A stretch of 64,000 nt of DNA from Chelydra serpentina (GCA_037349315.1 JBAIAC010000004.1:35033001-35097000), one strand, 5' to 3'. Shown: positions 37,684 to 51,947, numbered from the stretch's first letter. Notes: generated from the letters alone by a model not told the origin. Numbers and translations: made by a program.

Positions 37684-38454
37684 AATGTTGAGTCATTATT
37701 TGTTGGATTATTGTTCCTTTTCGTAATCACTTAAATCCATAATTGTATAGCTTTACTTTTTCTGGGGAAACCATGAAGTGGGAGGTTTAGTATTTTGGTG
37801 AAAACATCGTACTGAAATAACTATAAGAATGTCTTCCTTAGATAACCCAGAGAGCAACCCTCATCAGAATAAGGGTTTCTGCCTGCCCTAATGTGCAAAA
37901 CAATATACTTGTGAAAACCACACCAGACACTGCCAAGTTTTGTGGACAGACTGTGGCAGCTAAAAATAAATCCAGTTAATTGATGTCTAAAAACCCTGTT
38001 TCATCACCACTCCAGCTAATATCACAGAACTTGAGAGACTTACCAGGAGCCCTGATATACTCCCAGTATCTGTTTGGCTATAGAGAAGTCAAGTCTTAGG
38101 TGATACTTTTTCAGACCAATAATCAATAACCAAGTCTGCTACTTACAGTGAGAGTTATTAAATATGCCAAGATATTGTCAGTATACAGAAGACTAGAAGT
38201 TTCTCTGAGTCTTTCAGATATCTAATTATGAGAGTGCTGCATTAGCCATTCATGCTCACAGTAGCTGAAACTTCAGAGAAAAGAAGATATGGCATGGTGT
38301 TCAAATTCAGCAATTAAACTGTTCTTCTGCAAAGAGGGGATTTGTATATGTGATGAAATATGAGAAGAAATGCAGCTTAGAGAAAACAAGCAACATTTAG
38401 AGTAATTGTGGGCTGTTTCACCAAGTAGACAAATCATAATGGTATTACCAACCC

Positions 38455-38712
38455 CAGTGTTCTAAAATCATTAGTGAGGCCCAAGAAATCATGAGATTAT
38501 CTTAAAAATCATGAGATTATATATATATGTGTGTGTGTATATATATACACACATATATATAGGTTTCTTTTTCTTTCTGGTTTTTGAGAAACTTCCTTGC
38601 TTTAATGAAAACTGACATTCTCATGTAATCACAGCTCTACAAGAGCTGGGGCTATAATAAAACCACCAATATTGGGAGATTTGCAATAAAATTGTGAGAG
38701 TTGGCAATGCTA
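38455..38712. repeat. MITE-like repeat (AAATCATGAGATTAT)
   Basis: The ends CCAACCCCAGTG and GAGAGTTGGCAATG are weakly inverted. Inside are two direct copies of AAATCATGAGATTAT (38486-38500, 38506-38520), a (TA)n/(TG)n palindrome (38517-38560), and GGTTTTTGAGAAAC. I recognise the general pattern as a repeat common in turtle DNA but cannot name the family. Confidence 0.55.
38517..38562. repeat. AT/TG palindromic microsatellite
   Basis: TATATATATGTGTGTG and its complement CACACATATATATA are separated by TATATATATA, giving a perfect cruciform-capable tract. Confidence 0.9.
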
Positions 38713-39399
38713 TTGTAATTTTTACCCAAAATACAGGTATAACTCTAATGGCTGCCATGCAAGCGAGATTTTCAAACATATTTGAAAACATAATTGCTGC
38801 TATGAAATTGATTCAGTATTTTCAGTGGCTGAATTCAAGCTGTCTTATTTCACACTCTAATAACTCATGTTATCAAAAGTTCTAAAAGTCTCAAATTACA
38901 GCTGTATGGGTGCCTCTAAGGGACAACCCATTACGCACATATTCTCCAAAAGACTCTTCATGTACATATGTGTGTATGAATGTGGATAGATAAACTAGGT
39001 CAAATCCATTGTTGCTTTAATTCCAGTTGAACTCAGTGAAGTTATACTAGGGATGATGTTGCTTATATTGTTTCAAATTTGCACAGTGAAAAAATTACGG
39101 CTTGATGTATAATTATTTTCAATTGGTGTTTAGGTTAAAATTGCACAGTGGGACTTTCAAGCGCAGATATAATCTAAGGATCTGGCAGAATTTCTGCTAT
39201 AAGTCTCCATTTTCAGAGGTTTATCATTTGGCTATAAAAACTTGCTTCTAGCTGGAATGTATCTCATTCCTGAACTATTTTTAACATATAGATTTTTTTT
39301 AAAGTTTTTAGGCATTTCAAATTTTACAGGACTACAAAAACTTACAACATTTCAGATTTTCTTTCTGGTTTTGTATCATACAATCAACTTGCTCAGCGG

Positions 39400-39507
39400 T
39401 TAATTCAGCAAAGGATTTAAGCACATGCTTAACTTTCTTCATGTGCTTACAATCCCATTGAAGTCAATAGGACTTAAGCATGTGCTTAAGTATTTTGCTG
39501 AGTTGGG
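39400..39507. repeat. Palindromic MITE-like repeat (TTAAGCACATGCTTAA)
   Basis: The left arm AATTCAGCAAAGG..TTTAAGCACATGCTTAA pairs with the right arm TTAAGCATGTGCTTAAG..TTTTGCTGAGTT. The centre is CATTGAAGTCAATAGG. A second copy is at 49925-50010. Confidence 0.75.
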
Positions 39508-41719
39508 ATGGCCTTAATCACATGCTAAACATTTTAAGTGTATTACTAAATTGTGGCCTATGAACCACATTTCTAAGGATGCTAGTCCATAACATGAATT
39601 TGCAGCATTTTGGTACTTATAAAAGAAAATTAAGACACTGATGTCATGGAGGCTTGGGAGTAAATCTTGGCTGCCCCTGTGTGGATATCTTGGGGATGAG
39701 AGAAGGACATCTTAGGGACACTATTCATCACATGCACACAGGAGCCAGGCAGAATGCTGCCACTAATAGTCCCAGGGTATTACTCTGCACCATTGATCTC
39801 TGTGAGCGTTTTTCCCTTGAGTTCAAAGAGTGGAGAATTAGGCCCTTGAGCACAATAGTGGCCCAACTAAGACACCCAGTAATGCTCCATATCTTAAACG
39901 AAGCATGGTCAGTCAGTCAGTTGAAATGCAAAGGACCTGCCCTCTCATGATATCACCTGGAGGGAAGTGTGGTGATGGCGGATGGCAGAGATGCTTCACA
40001 GTACCACACCCAGTTGCCACATCTCTGCTGCCCTGACCCATTCCATGCCTCTGGCTGCAAAAGCCAGAATTTAGCCCTTAAAGCCTAGCTACTGGGCCAG
40101 ATGCAGCAATTGCTCATCATGATTTTTGCAATGTATTAAGTGTTTTAGGCCATAAAATAAAAAATCATGTTAGGGAAATATCAAATACACATGCATACTA
40201 CAGATAATACCGAGTCATAATCTATGGAGCCATTACAGTGCATGCTGTGAATGTTAGCCACGCACATTAGTGTGCTGTTATAATTTTCCTTCATATATAT
40301 TTTGGATTTGTGGCACAGTAGAGTATTTTAATAAAACACCCATGAATGTTATGTAGTCAGTGTGCTGCATCAGCATGACCTCCCTCCACAAGATCTTTTA
40401 CTTTTGTAAGATAATTTTATTCCAGGCCTAAATTAACAAATCTAAGCAACCTGGCATAATAAAAATAGGCTATATGACAGCAGACAGCATGATAGACTCT
40501 TTTTTTTCTTTCATGAAGGATAACCATGCATAGTGATTTCATCTTTTTTGAAAGAATGTCTATGCAGATCCCCTGGCCAAAACATCCAAGTGGGGGCAGG
40601 GGAATAGTCCAAGGCTGCATCTGTGAACTACAGTGACCCCTGTACAAAGGCAATGCTAGAGCTCCACTCCTGGGGATTTATTCCAAATGAATCCCAGAAA
40701 GATTCCATGTACAAAACTATTCAACTCAAGCTCGCATAGGGGTCTGGAATTTGGCCCTATGGAACTTTTCTATGTTTCCTGTGGGAAGAAGAACTAACTT
40801 ATCACCAGCTCTATCATACTTGTATTTATTAAGGAGACAAGAGAGAACTTTAGGCCAATATCTTATTTTGTCATAAACCAAGATATACATTAATTATTTT
40901 TATTAAGTATTCATGTTAGAGACTCACCTGAAAACCCAGTCGGGATTGGAATTTCCAATATAAACATACTAGATCCACGTATTCATGTGTTTGTATCAAA
41001 TTCAGGTTTTCCCCATAAACTATAAAGGTGGTGGATGGAGGCACCACACTTTTTCATTTCCTTTCCTGACATGTTGCCTTTTAACATGATCTAAGGTAAC
41101 ACCAAAACAAACGTATGAACGCCCTGGTCCTACAAAGACTTAGGCACGTACTAAACTTTACAGGCTTATATCTTTGCAGCATCCGGGCCTTAATTTGTTT
41201 CTTTCCTTCATTTCTATATTTCTCATACTATTTGGAATGCACATTGGGATCATTTATTTGCTTCTTTTCCTGCAGGAGGTAGGATCAGACAGAAAATTTG
41301 GTTATAACTGACTATATCTGATGGTTTTGTAGACAGAACTAGTACTCTGCTCATTTGGTGGGGATAGCATGATTATTATAATTTTGTTTTAGGTTTACCT
41401 GTTTTTTTACTTATCTTAATTTAGCAACCTAGGTGATGCCTAAAATGGTCTGTTTTAGGATTTTATACTGCAACCCATCACCATAGTATCTGAGCCTTCC
41501 ACATTATCTAAATTATCTGTATACTAAATTATCTGTATACGTCCTATAAAAATATAATCCTGCATTTTATTTTAATAATTGATTAAATTAATGAAAAGAA
41601 CACATAACTAAACCTAACAATTTGCTGGTGTTAAAGCTGTAATTTTGGAATGAACTACTTAAATGATTTTATAAACCAAATTCAGTTAATCTATGCATCT
41701 ATATTTCTTTTTCTTCTAG

Positions 41720-42136
<417 letters not shown>

Positions 42137-42741
42137 TGATGCCAAGGTGCATAAATTTTTCCTTCTCTTCTTTTACTGGTGCTATGTAGACGTTCACTGT
42201 TTGTGGAGTTTTTCCATTTAGAAACTACAGCAAGAGTATTAGAGAAACTGCTTAGGAATTTTATCACTATTGGTGCTTTTCAGACTTCAGTGTAAATAAA
42301 TCAGGAACAGTTACTTAGTTTCTCAGCTGATAACTTGTACCCATTGGGGCAATTCCACGACTTCATTGGAACTGTACAAGTACTAAATCTTGCCCATTGT
42401 ATCATAGTAACAGCATGCCGTTATGCTGACTATTTGACCTGCGTGAATGAATGTCCTAGTTTTGTTTCATATTAAATTGTGCAGTCACTGCTTGCCGAGC
42501 ATCACTGTGTATAAGAGAGAAAATGCTTTTAGTGACTGTTTCTGATAAATACTCCATAATTGCCAAACATAAAGAGTTGGACCTGAGCATCCAAACTTCC
42601 CCAGATCCTGGTGGGGAACTGCAGGAAATTTGATTTGAATCACTCACCACCAGCTCATTAAATATTAAGGCCAATTTTTTCCAACGTGGATGCCTAAACT
42701 TAGCATTAACAGTGGGATTTTTAAAAGTGTTCAGCACTGCG

Positions 42742-42918
42742 CAGTGGCATAGCCAGATTTAGAGCACAAGGGGAGCAGAGCTAAAAAAAGGCGCCGGGAG
42801 CAAAAAAAATGCTCCACTCTGGCTGCAGCATAGGAGCAAAAGGCGTCGGGAGCAAAAAAAGGCGCTGCTTCTGCTCAGTGGGGGAGCGGCCGCTCCCCCC
42901 CCCCCGGCTACTCTACTG
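42742..42918. mobile_element. hAT-type MITE (CAGTGGCATAGCC)
   Basis: The left end CAGTGGCATAGCC pairs with the complement of the right end, GGCTACTCTACTG (10 of 13). It is flanked by an 8-bp duplication, GCACTGCG (42734-42741) and GCACTGCA (42919-42926), 7 of 8 identical. Inside, the unit GGGAGCAAAAAAA occurs twice and a C10-like run is present. There is no coding capacity. Confidence 0.8.
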
Positions 42919-43424
42919 GCACTGCATCTAACTTTGCACTAACACTAACTCTGCTGCTGTTGAAGTCTGTGGTAAAACTCCCATTGATTTCAATGAGAGC
43001 AAAATTAGCCCAATGCTGAGCATTTTTCAAAATCTCACTCTAGAGGCAAAATCATGGATCCGGGATCACACATTCATTTTGCCATGTAAGAGAAATAGCC
43101 AACTTAAAAATGCATCATCTCTTTACCTTTTAAATACCTTTTTTTTTTAAAAAAAAAATGTTGTATGGATTTGTTGCTCAGAATCATGATCCAGAAACAG
43201 CAATCTTGTTAGCAGATATTATGAAAACTTTAAGTTCTGCTCAATTCAACTTCAATTTCTTAGCCCTTTCTTGGGCAGACGTCCACCTATGTAAAATGTC
43301 AGCAAAAGTGAGTGTTCCCAATGGGGACAACCTAGTGACAAGTACATAGGATTTGGGATCAGGAACTTCCAAGTTCTTACCTTGTCTCTGACACTGAATT
43401 CTTGAGCAGTCTCCGGAAAGTCAC

Positions 43425-43830
43425 TTAAGGTAAAATTTTCAAAAAGTCTCTAAATGACTTAGGACCTAAGTCCCATTTTCAAAAGTGATATAGGTAATTC
43501 AGAAGCCTTTCTCATTGAAAAGTCAATGGGACTTGGAATCCTAAGTATCTAAATCCCAGATTTAAGTATTGCTGTGCTCAGCATTGCAATGCCTCACTGA
43601 TTTAGGAACATCAATCCCTTTTAAAAGGGAGATTTAGATTCCTAAGTCAGTTAGATGTTGCATTGCTGAGCCCGGCAATACCTAAATATATTTAAAAATC
43701 TGGGCCTTAGTCACTTTTGAAAATGGAAAAGTTCATTGAAATCAGTGAGTGTTAGGCACCTAGGTGCTTTGGAAAATCCCAGTAAGCACCTAACTACCTT
43801 TAAAATCTGGCCATAAATCACGTAAGTGTT
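43425..43830. repeat. Block of palindromic MITE-like repeats
   Basis: Repeated and inverted pieces such as CCTAAGTCCCATTTTCAAAAG, GTCAATGGGACTTGG, CCTAAGTATCTAAATC and GAGATTTAGATTCCTAAG fold on one another. It is probably two related palindromic elements inserted side by side or nested. The internal borders are unclear. Confidence 0.55.
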
Positions 43831-44349
43831 TTTTAAAAATTTACCCTTTGGCCTTAGTACTGCAGCCTCTACTCAGATGAGTCTCTCTGAAGTCAAGTTT
43901 TGCCAGAGTAAGGACTGCAGGGTAGCTCCATTAACCCATGTACTTCAGATTTCTAATCAGATTTCTAATCTGTAAAATAATCATCCTTTTTCATCCAACC
44001 TCATAAAACTGTGGTGAAGATTAATGAAATAATATTCTTATTAACAGGAGAATATTCACTATCAATATGAAAAGTATTATATACAGTCCAATGTGAATAT
44101 TATTCAACAACCAAACATGCTTCTGCTTGTGGCCTATTCAGAATTCAAAGCCAGGTTTCCAGAGGTGGTAGCACTAATTCATTGCACCACGTAGCTTCCA
44201 GAGCCTTTCTAGTTTCATATTATGATGTTGTATTTTAAGGCAATGTATATGAAATAAAACAGTATGTATCTCAATTTTGTTTGCTAAATAAGGCTTTGAT
44301 GAGGACTGTTTCCTTTCAGAACATATGCTTAGATAACACACAAAGGAGG

Positions 44350-44470
44350 AAGGATGATATTGTGCATAAGGCAACTGAGCAGGAGATATAAGAGCTGGGT
44401 TCCATTCCTGGCATTGCCACAGACTTCTTGTGTGACCTTGGGCAAGTTACTTAAACTCTCTGAGCCCAAT
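44350..44470 (+). mobile_element. MIR-like SINE
   Basis: Contains GGGTTCCATTCCTGGCATTG (tRNA-like head) and TGTGTGACCTTGGGCAAGTT (MIR core). A palindromic CAATCCTGCTCC/GGAGCAATC repeat follows directly. Confidence 0.75.
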
Positions 44471-45155
44471 CCTGCTCCCTTTGAATGTAATGGCAAAACT
44501 CCCTATGACTTCAATGGCAACAGGAGCAATCTTTTTTCTGCCTGTTTGCCAATTTTTATAATTGGCAAAGTATTTACATCAGAGAAGTGGTGTAAGGCTA
44601 AATATTCATTAATTTTGCACAGCATTTTCCTCAGATGACAGGTGGCACCGAAATGGAAAGTAATATATATTATTTATTTATTGTCAATATTCCTGTTATT
44701 ATGCACAGCTTCTTAACTAACTACATGAAACTATGGGTTTTCAGACAGCTGGGGGAATATGTACTGGGGTTGTTTTCCTATAAGTGTCAAATTACATACA
44801 AGTGGCAATCGTGTTCTAATACTACATGCAACATATTGTACACTCACGGGAGCTTGGAGACTTTGAGTTTTGTTTTATATTTTAGAAGGAAGAATAGAGC
44901 CCACCTTGCTTTACTATTTTCACTCTCCAAAAATAAATACTACTTGTTACAAATCCTGCATGGTGTAGTCTAGCAGCCATTTCCTGTATTAAAAAGTATC
45001 AAGAGAACAATCACTAGAGAGTATTCGCAATGCCTTGTACAAATAGCACTGTTTATATACTGCATTTTAAATTCTAGGCCTCATAATTTATGAGGGGAGT
45101 GTTATTATGAAATATACAGTAGTTTATTAAACTTATAAAATCTCACACCCATTGA

Positions 45156-45482
<327 letters not shown>

Positions 45483-46888
45483 TAATAAGGACCATCCTTC
45501 CTACAGACAATGAAATGTTCAAAATGCTGAAATAATGTTCCTTTACAAATAATTATGTTGTGGTTTGTAGCTTCTGCAATACTGAGGTTACAATTTTTAC
45601 CTCCAGCGCCACTTGTTGGCATTTGCAGTCATTTTAATTTGTGGAAAGCTTATTGATCTTGACACGTCAGGCAAGGGAACAGCCCTGAGGGATAGTGGAA
45701 CCAGAGATAATTAGAGCAGCATAGCACTACTGATTCATCTCAAGCTACAGTACTGAAATAATATCCAGCATTGAATGAGCTATGATGATGATAAGGAGTC
45801 TTGCTGTTTTGCTTCTACCTATAGGTTTTGCTGGGGACTCTTTTGCTGAGGGGAGGCATATGATGCCTGGTGACTGGATAAAAATTTTTCTAATCACTGA
45901 CTTACATAGAACATGGAAAATGTGATGTTTTTGTGGGTTTGGAGCATTAGAAAACAGCATAAATGACCAGTCATATGAATTTGTTGTGTGCTATCTCTAT
46001 TGATTAGTTCATTTTCATTTGCTTTCCTATATCAGTGTAGTAGGGATGTATTGTTCTCTTCTCCCAGCAGTTTGAAAACAGAAAGCACTGATATTCCCAA
46101 CAGTACATAAGAACACTGATCACTCCTTCTGCTTAGTTTTCTGTCTCTAGCAGTCGGCCGTACAGCCCAGTTGGCTGAACTATGTTACCCTTAGTGTTTT
46201 CATGTCATTTTTAGTTAGACAGTAGCCTCATCTGAGATTAATTAAATGCCAGGTGTTGGCTAACGTTCATAGAGAAAAGATGTTTTCAGTAGAAACAAGG
46301 AGTTGGAATGTTGTTATTTTCTTTTCATTAAGTCTTGTTAAAAGGACACTGTCAAATGCCAGGGTGTTCCCTCCCTTTCCCCACCCCCCTAAAAAAAAAA
46401 AGCAAACAGACCATTGGGATTTGTCTTCAAACTGAAATCTCTCAAGTAGGTACATGTTTTTAACAAAACTTAAATGTGATTCCTAAATTACTGACAATAT
46501 CCCTTTAAGGATTTGACATAGACTCTGCTAAGCATTTCTAACGTGTCTATAGTCAGGTATTTTACTACAGGAGATGCATGGAGATATTTTAGAAGACTTT
46601 GTAAAAATGTTTTAGTATTATTTTGCACCTGTACTGTGTCCATCAGTATGGTAGACGCCTTATGAACGTAGGACTAGAAAGATCCCTGACTCAGAGATTT
46701 TAGAATCTGGGACTCTGATCTTGCAAACACCTATTCATGTGTTTAGCCTTATGTGCAATCCATTGTTCAGTGTGTGTTACATGTCCCCTCTGTACCCACT
46801 CCATAGAGAAGGTGGGTTTGTTACAACTTACAGCTTGAGAGCCTGCTCATGCTTCTAGGTCTGGAGGTTGGCCAAAATGGTGGCTGTC

Positions 46889-47266
46889 ACATAGAATCAT
46901 AGAATCTCAGGGTTGGAAGGGACCTCAGGAGGTCATCTAGTCCAACCCCCTGCTCAAAGCAGGACCAACCCCAACTAGATCATCCCAGCCAGGGCTTTGT
47001 CAAGCCTGACCTTAAAAACCTCTAAGGAAGGAGATTCCACCACCTCCCTAGGTAACCCATTCCAGTGCTTCACCACCCTACTAGTGAAAAAGTTTTTCCT
47101 AATATCCAACCTAAACCTCCCCCTCTGCAACTTGAGACCATTACTCCTTGTTCTGTCATCTTCTACCACTGAGAACAGTCTAGATCCATCCTCTTTGGAA
47201 CCCCCTTTTAGGTAGTTGAAAGCAGCTATCAAATCCCCCCTCACTCTTCTCTTCTGCAGGCTAATA
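46889..47266 (-). mobile_element. CR1 LINE, 5'-truncated
   Basis: The minus strand encodes the C-terminal end of CR1 ORF2 (including KRRVRGDLIAAFNYLKGG, GRFRLDIRKNFFT and LPREVVESPSLEVFKVRLDK) and ends with the CR1 3' hallmark, repeats of ATTCTATG (46889-46904 as CATAGAATCATAGAAT). It is 5'-truncated at about 47266, as is usual for LINEs. The frame is still open over the retained part, so the insertion is fairly young. The upstream continuation of that frame to 47364 is not clearly CR1. Confidence 0.9.
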
Positions 47267-49924
47267 CATACATGGGGGCTTGTCTGAGATTTGAACTGCT
47301 GTGATCCTGTGATGATCTGGATGCGCTTTCTTTGTCCTGAGGCAATGTGTAACCCTCTGACCACTATGTGTTATGAGGACTCCTTGATGCCTGGGCTACA
47401 AAGTCTGGCTCTTTAACTAACTTCTGAAGAGTCATGGTTCTAGTTTTGCAGATTCCAGGTTCGATCCCTGGTGTAGACCAAAATGATGACCATTGTATAT
47501 GAGTTGTTAATTAAGCTAACACAGTAAGGGTAATTAAAATATATAAATGGCTGAGGAATAAGACAGGTTTATTTAACTTTAGATTAGTTATGTGCATTTC
47601 TTAATAGTTCCCCATTATTTTTTTAATATACGTCACATGCCCATCGTAAAATCTCACTTCTTGTAGGAAATGCTGCAGAGTGAGTGTATAGGATTTGAAA
47701 AAAAAAAAAGAAAAAGAATGGGACCCTTTTTCTGAAGCTTCCATAACACTTTGACAAACTGCAATTTTGAAATAATGAGGTCAGCTCCTTTGATATAAGG
47801 ACGAGCTACCAATCTCGGCCACAATACTTTTGTCATTTTTTTCTAGTCATGCTGTAAAGATAACTACTATATTGCGCTTAAACTCTTATTCTATGTAAAT
47901 AACAAGAGACATTTTAAAAAAGAAATAGCATTTTTTAGTCCACCTGTGATAAACACAATTCTTTCACTTTAATCTTTGGAAATTAAAAGAATAGCAGCAA
48001 GATCAACTGTATCTCAACATTTTTTCCCCTGTATTTTAGAACATAAAAGCAAACAAGACAAAAGTAGCCACAAAAACTAAATGTAACTGCACATATAAAT
48101 GTGAAGCTCTAACGAGCACTAGGCTAGCTGGAGCACTTTGTTTAAATCATGTATCTGAAGGCTTATCTTCAAAAGGGTTCTGATCTGTGCAATGTTGCCG
48201 TGTCTACTGCTAAAAATACGTAACAAGAAATATAGGAGAAACAATAAAGTATCTCCAAAGGGATGCAAACATCTTCACCTACATTTTTTACAATACAGAC
48301 ATTGAGATCCAGCCTTGATACACATTAAAGGAAAAACCCGCCTGATTCGCTCCGTCCAGCATTCTAAAAGGTTAGAAGACAAAGAGAACTTCTCATCATT
48401 TTGGGGCTTCATGCTGTTGGTTACCATTTTATTAATAATTACCATCTCGATGAAAAATGATCACTCATGACCCTGACTGTATAGGGTCCAAATGTCAGAA
48501 AATCGAAACTAATTTGCAGTCTGCTTTAGTTCTGATTGATTGACAAAGAGAAAAAACGTTGTTTTTAAAAGTCAACCTAAAAGAAAAACAGAGTTCCTTT
48601 CTGACTGTTATTAAAGCTGACTGGAAGCTGTGAAAGCTGAACGTTGAGAGCAGTTTTCTCAAAGGCAGAGAATTAAATTTCAATTGTCTTGCAGGAAAAA
48701 AGTCCTATATGAAAGGTAGCATTGTCTAATGGATTAAGTATGAGAATTCAAACCTCTCACTATTTCCTTATATTATAGTATGGAAAATCTAATGGTTTTC
48801 TGTCTGGTTTTCATTTTAGTTTAGCTTATATATTGAATGTTAATGCTGACAGAATTATTCAGCTGAAAGTTGGAGGCTTGACAGTGTTTCTGTATAGATG
48901 AGGACTTGTTAGAACTTCAGTGCTTTCTGTTGTTTGCCTGCTGGGAGAAGGAAACTGAATTATGAAAAACGTTTTTTAAAAAAGACCTTCTTTAGGAAAT
49001 GTAGGCCATGATTTGCTAAGACAGAAGAGTGAAAATTTTACCTTAATTTATTCTGTTTTAGTTTTAAGAGAGAAACCAGTACACTATATTTTCACCTTAA
49101 CAAGAATCTCACACTAAAAACTTCAGGAATGATTGGGAAGTAGAGATAGATAAAGACACGTCTGCATTCTTGAGATGGTGCCTGATTCAGCACTGCAGTA
49201 CTCCAGTTTTATGCCAGTCCAACTGAAATCAGTGGAGTTACCCTAGTGTAAAATAGGAATAATACAGTGATGAATCAGGCCCAGATCCTGCTCCCAGTTG
49301 CACAGGTGTAAATGCAGAGTAACTCAATAGTTATCATGGCTTATGGGCACTATGGAAGTAGTATGAATTGATACCAGATTAACAGCAGCAGAGCCGGTTC
49401 CATGGACATGACTAGCTGTGTAGGTATTTTTGATGGTTGGAATTTTTTAGCTGTCAGTATTTTTTTCCATAACAGGATAAAATAGAGTGCATGCACCAGC
49501 TGAAAAAAATGAAGAGATTTTGTTAAACTCTTACACAACCCATATTCATGAGACACTTATGGTAAAATGCTGTTCACTAGCAAACACTGATAAATGTTCC
49601 AACCACAAAGATGTTTCCTTTCACCATTCTCCTGTGCAGCTGAGGCATTGTTCTGTGGCCACATTACTAATACAATTATTCAGTAATTGGTACAGATAAA
49701 TACTCCAGGGAGTTTTTCTTTATCTTCTACAGAGGTTCCATACTGACCCTTTTTAAGGTAAATCAATGTAAGTGAATACTTAATTCCTTAGATCCATATT
49801 TTCTTGTAAAATCTCCCCAGTTCCACCCACTCTGCCTGTCATGGAACAAGGTGCAAGGTGCTGAGAAACCTCAACTCCCACTGAAGTCAGTGGGACTTTA
49901 GGACTGATTCAGCATCTGTTCCTA

Positions 49925-50010
49925 TTCAGAAAAGCACTTAAGCACATGCTTAGGTCCCACTGACGTAAGGTTAAGCACATGCTTAAGTGCTTTGTTGAAT
50001 ATGGATGCAC
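49925..50010. repeat. Palindromic MITE-like repeat (TTAAGCACATGCTTAA), copy 2
   Basis: The arms TTCAGAAAAGCACTTAAGCAC and GTGCTTTGTTGAAT fold on each other, with two AAGCACATGCTTA units. Related to 39400-39507. Confidence 0.75.
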
Positions 50011-50426
50011 ATAAGCATTTTGCTACTTTGCGGCCTGGATGCACTCAGGACCTTACAGGACTAAGCCCAAAAACCTAATTCCGCTTCAAGGGAAACTCCT
50101 TTTGACTTGTACAAGAGCTGGATGGAGTACCCTAAAAACTTCTAGTTTCACTAAAAGGAGCCTTCTCCTCCTACGCCAAAGAGGAGGGGAGAGCTGGCGT
50201 TTGTTCAATAAAAACAGTGATTGATGTATAGCTGCCAACATTTTAAAAGTTGTGCATTATCTAGGTTTGAATATATGTATCCATATTGTTGGGGGGGGAG
50301 TAGGAGAGTAAAGGTAGGTGCCTTTTAATTGTACATGTTACATATGAATGGAAAATATGCAAAGCCTTATTCCTGACAATAGAATTTTTCTTTTCTTTCT
50401 TTCTTTCTTAATAAAGTTTTATATAA

Positions 50427-51083
50427 TGTGACAGACCCAGACAAGTGGGATACAGAAATCTCATAGAAGGCAAATATACTGACCATTGGATTAATAGTTT
50501 TCTGTTCCCTGAGTGACCAGAGCAGGGGCTGCACTAGAACAAGCAGGAACTTTCTGGAACCAATTTAAGGCAGGCAGGCTAATTAGAACACCTGGAGCCA
50601 ATTAAGAAGAACCTGCTAGAATCAATTAAGGCAGGCAGGCTAATCAGGGCACCTGGGTTTAAAAAGGAGCTCACTTTAGTTTGTGGTGTGGTGTGCGAGG
50701 AGCTGGGAGCAAGAGGCACACAAGGAGTTGAGAGGGAGAAGAGTTGAAGGACTGAGGAGTACAAGCATCAGCAGACCATCGGGAGGAAGGTCCTGCAGTA
50801 AGCGTAAAGAAGGTGTTGGGAGGAGGCCATGGGGAAGTAGCCCAGGGAGTTGTAGCTGTCACGCAGCTGTTACGGGAAACCCTATAGACAACTGCAATCC
50901 ACAGGGCCCTGGGCTGGAACCCGGAGTAGAGGGTGGGCCCGGGTTTCCCGCAAACCTCCCAACTCCTGATCAGACACAGGAGGAATTTGACTGTGGGTTC
51001 TACCAGAGGGGAAGATCTCTGAGGCGCTCAAAATCCGCCAATAAGCACAGGACTCACCAAGGTAGAGGAGGAACTTTGTCACA
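50427..51083. mobile_element. Solo LTR with TGTGACAGACCC...TTTGTCACA ends
   Basis: A 657-bp unit begins TGTGACAGACCCAG and ends CTTTGTCACA, with a 4-bp duplication ATAA on both sides (50423-50426, 51084-51087). It contains internal direct repeats (CAATTAAGGCAGGCAGGCTA, about 50560-50645) and a TTTAAAAAGGAGC promoter-like stretch near 50657-50670. No internal region is attached. I recognise the family from turtle genomes as a Gypsy-type LTR. The 134-aa frame at 50683-51087 lies entirely within it and is not a gene. Confidence 0.85.
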
Positions 51084-51947
51084 ATAATTACAATAACAAA
51101 AAAACAATACCATCTTTTCCCACCTGTAAGGCATTATCATTTGTAATTGTGCTAAGCATTCACCCAGGAGACAGATTTCCAACTAATCTACAGCAAACTG
51201 TAAATTTATCATACATTTCTGCCTGAGGTCTGCAGCACTAGTACAATCCTGACATGATAGGCGGAAGGGCTTGGTAGGCTAAGGGACACTGATATTGGAA
51301 TTCTCTCTCCCACAACACAAACGAAAGACCAAGATCCCATGTCTTTGAGATCAAAACTCAATACACCATTTTGGTTCCTTTTTAATAGTGTGTGTGTGCA
51401 CATCTGAGTTTTGTTTATATTTGTGTTTAGTGTGGGGTGTATTCCAAAGTAACTACTCAGCCTTTATTCAAGCAAAACGTACTGAAGGCAATAGGATTGA
51501 GTAAAAAGTGAGCATTAAAACTGAGTAAGGACTTCAAGATTTGGCCCAGTATTTGTGGGAGGCCTGTTTTCTTTCTCTCTTTCTCCTGCTCTGTGGTTTT
51601 TAAGGGATATGTTGCCCATTTGTAAGTTTGGGCTTGAATTTTCAGTCACCCTAAAATCATTTTACTCTGCTCTGGAAGCGAAAACTGCCTTTGTGTAGCT
51701 GAGGCTTCAGGCCTATGCTTGCAATTATTTTATTAAGGCTCCCAGAGGCTACAGGGTGCCTAAAATTAACGTTTGTTGTTATTATATTATTGTTATTTAC
51801 TGTTTCATTTAAAATAACCAAAGCAATCAAGGAAATCTCTTGCCCGGGTAAAATTGTCCAAAAACTGCTGGCATGAGGGATCAGCTTTGATCAATTGTAC
51901 ATTGAGTTGTGGTGCATTTGATGCTTCAACGTCTATGGTGTATCTAA

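Noticed and set aside
43158..43349. 63-codon + frame after a poly-T/A tract
   Set aside because: No similarity recognised and no splice signals in the right places; treated as chance.
46975..47364. 129-codon minus-strand frame as a gene
   Set aside because: Its second half is the C-terminus of CR1 ORF2; it is part of the LINE insertion, not a host gene.
47459..47469. tRNA B-box-like GGTTCGATCCC
   Set aside because: The flanks do not fold into a cloverleaf and no matching A box is placed correctly; at most a decayed SINE head.
50683..51087. 134-codon frame
   Set aside because: Contained in the solo LTR at 50427-51083; it ends just past the LTR in the target duplication.
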